8,810 nucleotides of DNA from Sutterella sp. (GTDB taxonomy: Bacteria > Pseudomonadota > Gammaproteobacteria > Burkholderiales > Burkholderiaceae_F). The notes beneath the pieces are model-generated. The model saw only the letters and a program-made list of their open reading frames with translations. It had not been told where the DNA came from and did no database searches. Below, piece after piece: positions 5,701 to 8,810 of the stretch. A program made the position numbers and the translations under genes. The stretch's first letter is position 1. Each line of letters starts with the position of its first letter. Location: positions 1 to 8,810 of the forward strand of contig JAHHRF010000068.1 in assembly GCA_020025955.1 (NCBI GenBank). Reading direction: 5' to 3'.

Positions 5701-8387
5701 GCGATGTCGTCAAAGTGAAGCCCGGTGGTGGGTTCGTCAAAGATTAAGAGCGAGCGACGCAGGCGTCGGGTGCCGGCAGCGGCCACCTCCGTTAAGTGGC
5801 TCGCGAGCTTCAAGCGTTGCAATTCCCCGCCTGAGAGCGTGTTTAAGGGTTGCCCCAGCTTGATGTAGCCTAAGCTCACGTCGGAGAGCACCTTGAGACT
5901 GTCGCGAATGACTGCATAGTCAGCAAACGCGTCAATTGCCTCATCGACTGTGAGGTCTAACACCTCGGCAATGTTGTAGCGCTTCCCGTCCTTTAACGTG
6001 ACGTGCGCTTGCAAGGTCGTCTTTTTGTAGCGCGTCCCCTCGCAATCGGGGCAGGGCAACAAAATGTCTGACAAAAATTGCATGGAGACTTCTTCAAAGC
6101 CCGTGCCTGAGCAGGTCGCGCAACGTCCTTCCCCCGTATTAAAGGAGAAGTCCGTGTATTGAAGGCCCAGCTGACGCGCGTCTTCGCTCGCGGCAAAGAG
6201 GCGACGGATGGGGTCAAAGATCTTGAGGTAACTCGCTGGGTTCCCACGGCTCGTCTTCCCCACCGTGCTCTGGTCCACGTAGATGACCTCATGAAAGCGG
6301 GGCGCATCGACCGAATCGTGGGCGAGGGCTTTCTTTAAGTCGGGTCGGAGGGCCGGCACCAGAATGTCCCCCACTAAGGTGGATTTCCCAGAGCCACTTA
6401 CCCCCGCAACCGCCACCAATGCCCCCGTGGGGAAGGCGACGTGCAGGTTTTTGAGGTTGTGGGCTTTGGCACCCCGCACATGAATGGCTGGGGTGGTGGG
6501 CGTGATCGTGACGCGTTCATCGCGCACCACTTGTTTGCGACCCGTTAAGTAGTCGGCCGTGAGCGTTTTGGCATTTAACGCTTCGCGGGTCGTCCCATCA
6601 AAGCAAATTTCGCCGCCGGCGGCCCCTGCGCCCGGCCCCACTTCAATCATGCGTTGGCCAGCGAGCATCACCTGGGGGTCATGTTCCACGACGACCAAGG
6701 TGTTGCCTGCTTCCGTTAACTGACGCATGACGCGGTTGACGCGATCGGTGTCGCGCGGGTGTAAGCCAATGCTGGGCTCATCGAGCACAAAGAGGGTGTT
6801 AACTAGCGACGTCCCTAAGGCGGCTGCCAAACTCACACGTTGCACTTCGCCCCCCGACAAGGTGCGCCCTTGTCGGTCGAGCGTTAAATACCCTAAGCCC
6901 ACTTCTTTTAAGTAGGTAAGGCGCGCAAGAATTTCGCGAAGCAGTAGTGCATGCGCTTCGTCCAGAGACGCCGTTTGCTGCTTTGAGAAAAAGTCGTGCA
7001 GTCGATCAATGGAGAGTTCCATCAATTCGTGGAGGTGGTAGCCGGGAAGTGCCTGGTACTCGTTTTCCGAAATCGCCATCCCCGCGGGATAGAAGTAGCC
7101 GGGCGTTTGGGGCGTGCGCGACTCATCCGCTTTCCCGTAGCGCCACCAAAGGCCTTCAGGTTTTAAGCGGGCGCCCAAACACGTGGGGCAGGTAAAGCCC
7201 GAGCGATAGCGCGAGAGCATGACGCGCACGTGCATCTTGTAATTCTTTTCTTCGAGCTTTTTAAAGAAGCGCTCAATCCCATACCATTCGCGCGTCCAAC
7301 GACCCGAAAACGCAGGATCCCCCGCCCAGAGCCAGTGGCGCTCTTTGTCGGAGAGTTCCGCGTAGGGCACGTCCGTACGAATGCCGTTGGCTTTAGCGTG
7401 CCAGAGCATTTCTTCATAAAACGCACGAAAGGCTTTTGTGGACCACGGTTTAATGGCGTCCTCGGCAAGCGTCTTAGAGGGATCGGGAATCACAAGCGCC
7501 GGGTCAGGTGCCAAGATTTTCCCAAAGCCCTTACAGGTTTCACACGCCCCTAAAGGCGAATTGAAACTAAAGGTGGAGGCGCTCGGTGCACTAAACGTGC
7601 GATCGCACTCGCCGCAGACCCGCCCTTCGCGGTATTGCGCGAAGGGTTCCATTTCGCCTGCGTCATTCTCGATATAGAGCTGCGTCGTCCCCGCCCCCTT
7701 TTCTAAGGCGGTGGTGAGCGCTTGCAACAAGCGGTGCGACTCCACGCGATCGGCGCGAAAACGGTCCGCCACGACCGTGAGTGTCGTCCCCGTTTTCGTG
7801 GGGGTGTCTGCTAAAAAGCGCGTAAAGCCTTGCGCCGAGAGCCCGTCCTTGGCGGTTTCCAAGGGGAGGTTTTTGGGCACCGTTAGCGTAAAGGTGACAT
7901 AAAGGCGTGCCGTTGTTTTCCCCGCCTTTTCTAAGCGAAGATAGAGGTCATTGACCATGCTCTCCGGGGTAAAGTCCACGATCGTTCGAGCGCACCCTGG
8001 GCAAAAGAGCGTCGCCTCATTTTGAAAGAGGAGCTTTAAATGGTCATTGAGTTCGGTCATCGTCCCCACGGTGGAGCGCGACGTGCGAACGGAGCCATTT
8101 TGGTCAATGGCGATCGCGGGCGGAATCCCCTCGATGGCATCGACCTGCGGGCGATTCATGCGATCCAAGAATTGACGCGCATAGGGGCTAAAGGTTTCCA
8201 CATAGCGGCGCTGCCCCTCGGCGTAGAGGGTGTCAAAGACGAGCGAACTCTTCCCCGAGCCCGAGAGCCCGGTGACGACGGTGAACTCACCCAGGTGGAT
8301 ATCCAAATTGAAATTTTTAAGGTTATTCTGGCGCGCGCCACGAATGCTGAGGCGAGGGGTTTCAGGCGGCTGAATCGAATCCGTCAT
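2748..8387 (-). CDS. uvrA: Tandem double-length UvrA, excinuclease ABC subunit A
   Basis: Damage-recognition ATPase of nucleotide excision repair. Canonical UvrA is about 940 residues and works as a dimer that loads UvrB on lesions. This protein has 1879 residues and carries two UvrA units head to tail, joining near residue 965-990. Counting from the ATG at 8387, Walker A GxSGSGKS motifs are at 40, 662, 1023 and 1565; LSGGE signatures at 510, 851, 1411 and 1756; Walker B DEP motifs at 536, 884, 1437 and 1793. All four ATPase sites look intact. Zinc-binding CxxC pairs are complete: 258/282, 756/779, 1263/1287 and 1666/1689. Half 2 has a UvrB-docking-like segment (about 1112-1260) but only some 38 residues where half 1 has about 113 residues of insertion domain; half 1's docking segment is divergent. 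The reading frame extends to a TTG at 8393, but the ATG at 8387 has AGG at 8394-8396 at proper spacing and is preferred. I recall such fused forms as annotated 'UvrA, dimeric form'; a normal-length uvrA may exist elsewhere. Confidence 0.93.
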   Translation of the reverse strand: MTDSIQPPETPRLSIRGARQNNLKNFNLDIHLGEFTVVTGLSGSGKSSLVFDTLYAEGQRRYVETFSPYARQFLDRMNRPQVDAIEGIPPAIAIDQNGSVRTSRSTVGTMTELNDHLKLLFQNEATLFCPGCARTIVDFTPESMVNDLYLRLEKAGKTTARLYVTFTLTVPKNLPLETAKDGLSAQGFTRFLADTPTKTGTTLTVVADRFRADRVESHRLLQALTTALEKGAGTTQLYIENDAGEMEPFAQYREGRVCGECDRTFSAPSASTFSFNSPLGACETCKGFGKILAPDPALVIPDPSKTLAEDAIKPWSTKAFRAFYEEMLWHAKANGIRTDVPYAELSDKERHWLWAGDPAFSGRWTREWYGIERFFKKLEEKNYKMHVRVMLSRYRSGFTCPTCLGARLKPEGLWWRYGKADESRTPQTPGYFYPAGMAISENEYQALPGYHLHELMELSIDRLHDFFSKQQTASLDEAHALLLREILARLTYLKEVGLGYLTLDRQGRTLSGGEVQRVSLAAALGTSLVNTLFVLDEPSIGLHPRDTDRVNRVMRQLTEAGNTLVVVEHDPQVMLAGQRMIEVGPGAGAAGGEICFDGTTREALNAKTLTADYLTGRKQVVRDERVTITPTTPAIHVRGAKAHNLKNLHVAFPTGALVAVAGVSGSGKSTLVGDILVPALRPDLKKALAHDSVDAPRFHEVIYVDQSTVGKTSRGNPASYLKIFDPIRRLFAASEDARQLGLQYTDFSFNTGEGRCATCSGTGFEEVSMQFLSDILLPCPDCEGTRYKKTTLQAHVTLKDGKRYNIAEVLDLTVDEAIDAFADYAVIRDSLKVLSDVSLGYIKLGQPLNTLSGGELQRLKLASHLTEVAAAGTRRLRRSLLIFDEPTTGLHFDDIAKLVKVLSRLVALGHSVIVVEHNLDVLNVADWIIELGPEGGDNGGELLFTGTPDEITQMAHSPTGVALKAWRQALNGEMSRESFFNLPPLVTPERLEAPTIRVNKAFEHNLKGLSVAIPRERFTVVTGPSGSGKSTLAFDILFAEGQRRYLESLNAYARSMVQPPPIPDVESVKGIPPTVAIEQRTSRGGLRSTVATMSELWHFLRLVWVKLGTQYCPTCHVPAGRQTPEAIAKAITDRFEGETITLCWPLALRRKGAFRAEMEKLGKDGYTTLRIDGAYVSTRERIPKLDLHSEHTIEVPVGTLRVATDDVTQLELARLIDVALTAGLGVMFAGPHNPSAENTSFKGRYDAFVSDVSLALFSTEAACPVCSTSFPEPTTKRFSYNSSAGACPTCTGYGVITEAIRKAQAKDEAFASELSASAASGRKGEALETCPTCQGARLNEVARAILWKGLSIVDVGAMTIRECKAFFEGLTLTDREAQIGKDALVEIQTRLEFLLTVGLDYLQLDRGAPTLSGGEAQRIRLAAQLGSNLKGACYVLDEPTIGLHPRDNAMLLGAIERLTQKGNTLIVVEHDEETIRRADYVLDIGPGAGRRGGELMAHGTFEDLLASPTSLTGQCLRAPLVHTGRPEKPFNPSTDPQITVHNIRRHNLDIDRLSVPLGRLTVVTGVSGSGKSTLTRDVLYENLHRAVSAKKVAPEWAWASRVEGYEPVKRVLEVDQTPIGKTPRSCPATYIGFFDKIRELFAQTTEGQIRGYSASHFSFNTEGGRCPTCNGQGIRTIEMAFLPDVKVECETCHGARFTPEILAVTWKGKSIGDILTMDVDEAVEFFASQPSIAHPLKMLQDVGLGYLTLGQPSPTLSGGEAQRLKLVTELSKVRDVDMGPKVRRSPHTVYVLDEPTVGLHMSDVARLIEVLKRLVAAGNTVIVVEHNLDVMAEADWIIDLGPEGGAGGGRVMGADTPEATSHRASPTGEALAAFLKVHQ

Positions 8388-8455
8388 GGGCAACCTAGAG
8401 AAAAAAGGGCATCAATCAAGGGGGAGGGCAAGGCCGTCCCCAAACGCTACCTAAG

Positions 8456-8461
8456 AGTATA
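8456..8461 (-). promoter_or_regulatory. Possible -10 box for uvrA
   Basis: On the minus strand TATACT matches the sigma-70 -10 consensus TATAAT at 5 of 6 positions and lies about 69 bases upstream of the uvrA ATG. No recognisable -35 element is found 15-18 bases upstream, where the sequence is C-rich. No LexA-type CTGT-N8-ACAG operator is present between uvrA and the tRNAs. This is a weak call based on one hexamer. Confidence 0.25.
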
Positions 8462-8547
8462 GTGGGGAAGCCCTTAAGGACGGGGTAGGGAGGGAGGACG
8501 CGGTGCTTTTGTCTAAATTTCCCCACCCAAACCGATCGATTTTCGCC

Positions 8548-8577
8548 TTGAGATACCGTAAATAGGGTATTTATAAC
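8548..8577 (+). promoter_or_regulatory. Probable sigma-70 promoter P1 for the tRNA operon
   Basis: TTGAGA (8548-8553, 5/6 to TTGACA) and TATAAC (8572-8577, 5/6 to TATAAT) are separated by 18 bases. Transcription would start near 8584, giving a leader of about 60 bases before tRNA-Ala that would be removed by processing. A dyad, AAATA-GGG-TATTT (8560-8572), lies in the spacer and touches the -10 box. Confidence 0.5.
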
Positions 8578-8595
8578 GGAAGAACCCCTTGACTT

Positions 8596-8624
8596 TTGCC
8601 TACACGGGTTTTTTCTGATATATT
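8596..8624 (+). promoter_or_regulatory. Probable sigma-70 promoter P2 for the tRNA operon
   Basis: TTGCCT (8596-8601) and TATATT (8619-8624, 5/6) are separated by 17 bases, with a start expected near 8631, about 12 bases before tRNA-Ala. A better-looking TTGACT at 8589-8594 is too far (24 bases) from the same -10 box. Together with P1 this gives tandem promoters, a common arrangement for stable RNA genes. Confidence 0.45.
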
Positions 8625-8642
8625 TCATTCTCTCCAAACGGA

Positions 8643-8718
8643 GGGGGTATAGCTCAGCTGGTAGAGCACTTGCATGGCATGCAAGGGGTCAGCGGTTCGA
8701 CTCCGCTTACCTCCACCA
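8643..8718 (+). tRNA. tRNA-Ala (anticodon GGC)
   Basis: A complete 76-base cloverleaf. The acceptor stem GGGGGTA (8643-8649) pairs with TACCTCC (8708-8714) and includes the G3:U70 wobble pair that is the main identity element for alanyl-tRNA synthetase. The D-arm starts GCTC. The anticodon stem CTTGC/GCAAG holds the loop ATGGCAT, giving anticodon GGC, which reads GCC and GCU codons. The T-arm is AGCGG-TTCGACT-CCGCT. The discriminator is A, and CCA is encoded at 8716-8718. It is first in a two-tRNA unit, 15 bases before tRNA-Glu. Confidence 0.97.
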
Positions 8719-8733
8719 CTTAAAGATTCTAGG

Positions 8734-8809
8734 GTCCCTATCGTCTAGAGGCCTAGGACACCACCCTTTCACGGTGGGTACCGGGGTTCGAATCCCCGTA
8801 GGGACGCCA
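8734..8809 (+). tRNA. tRNA-Glu (anticodon UUC)
   Basis: A complete 76-base tRNA at the right edge. The acceptor stem GTCCCTA (8734-8740) pairs with TAGGGAC (8799-8805). The anticodon stem CCACC/GGTGG holds the loop CTTTCAC, giving anticodon TTC (UUC), which reads GAA and GAG. The T-arm is CCGGG-GTTCGAAT-CCCCG in outline. The discriminator is G and CCA is encoded at 8807-8809. It probably shares a transcript with tRNA-Ala. In several proteobacteria this Ala-Glu pair lies near gltX, but that cannot be checked here because the window ends one base later. Confidence 0.97.
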
Positions 8810-8810
8810 A

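Noticed and set aside
8388..8393. TTG at 8393 as the uvrA start
   Set aside because: The AGG at 8394-8396 directly abuts the TTG, leaving no spacing, whereas the ATG two codons later has proper spacing from it.
8416..8637. Minus-strand 73-codon reading frame upstream of uvrA
   Set aside because: It lies across the promoter region of the tRNAs, has no ribosome site or recognisable protein features, and contains the likely uvrA control region.
8643..8809. tRNA-associated integration (attachment) site
   Set aside because: No integrase, direct repeat of a tRNA 3' end or foreign-looking DNA is visible within the window, and the sequence ends one base after the tRNA-Glu gene.

Overview
The window looks like an ordinary chromosomal stretch of a betaproteobacterium (Burkholderiales). 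A Sutterella/Parasutterella-type gut organism is possible, but that is only an inference. The reasons are the style of the 5S rRNA tail at the left edge, an lptF-lptG pair joined by an ATGA overlap, a double-length tandem UvrA of about 1880 residues (a form I recall from Burkholderiales and Xanthomonadales), and a tRNA-Ala(GGC)/tRNA-Glu(UUC) pair with encoded CCA ends. Base composition is moderate to high GC in the genes and clearly lower in the leader between the rRNA and lptF.

Layout. Positions 1-44 are the 3' end of a 5S rRNA gene, closed by a strong intrinsic terminator (57-88). Positions 89-425 are non-coding and AT-rich. They hold a cluster of DnaA-box-like 9-mers (163-342), a 15-bp direct repeat and a perfect IHF consensus match (373-385). 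Two membrane subunits of the lipopolysaccharide exporter follow on the plus strand: lptF (426-1556) and lptG (1553-2689). A hairpin at 2707-2743 has T-tracts on both sides and serves as a terminator for both lptG and the convergent gene. The minus strand from 8387 down to 2748 is one very long gene for a tandem-duplicated UvrA with four ATPase modules. The last 250 bp before the tRNAs carry the uvrA leader and probable divergent promoters. The plus strand ends with complete tRNA-Ala and tRNA-Glu genes.

How it works together. LptF and LptG form the transmembrane channel of the LptB2FG ABC transporter, which extracts LPS from the inner membrane; LptB is not in this window. UvrA is the damage-recognition ATPase of nucleotide excision repair, working with UvrB, UvrC and UvrD, which must be elsewhere. 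The tRNA pair is an independent stable-RNA unit.

No new defence system, mobile element or CRISPR array is visible. The two points most worth a second look are the DnaA-box/IHF cluster at 160-385, and the apparent split of specialised UvrA domains between the two halves of the giant UvrA: an insertion-domain-length segment only in half 1, and a canonical-looking UvrB-docking segment only in half 2.
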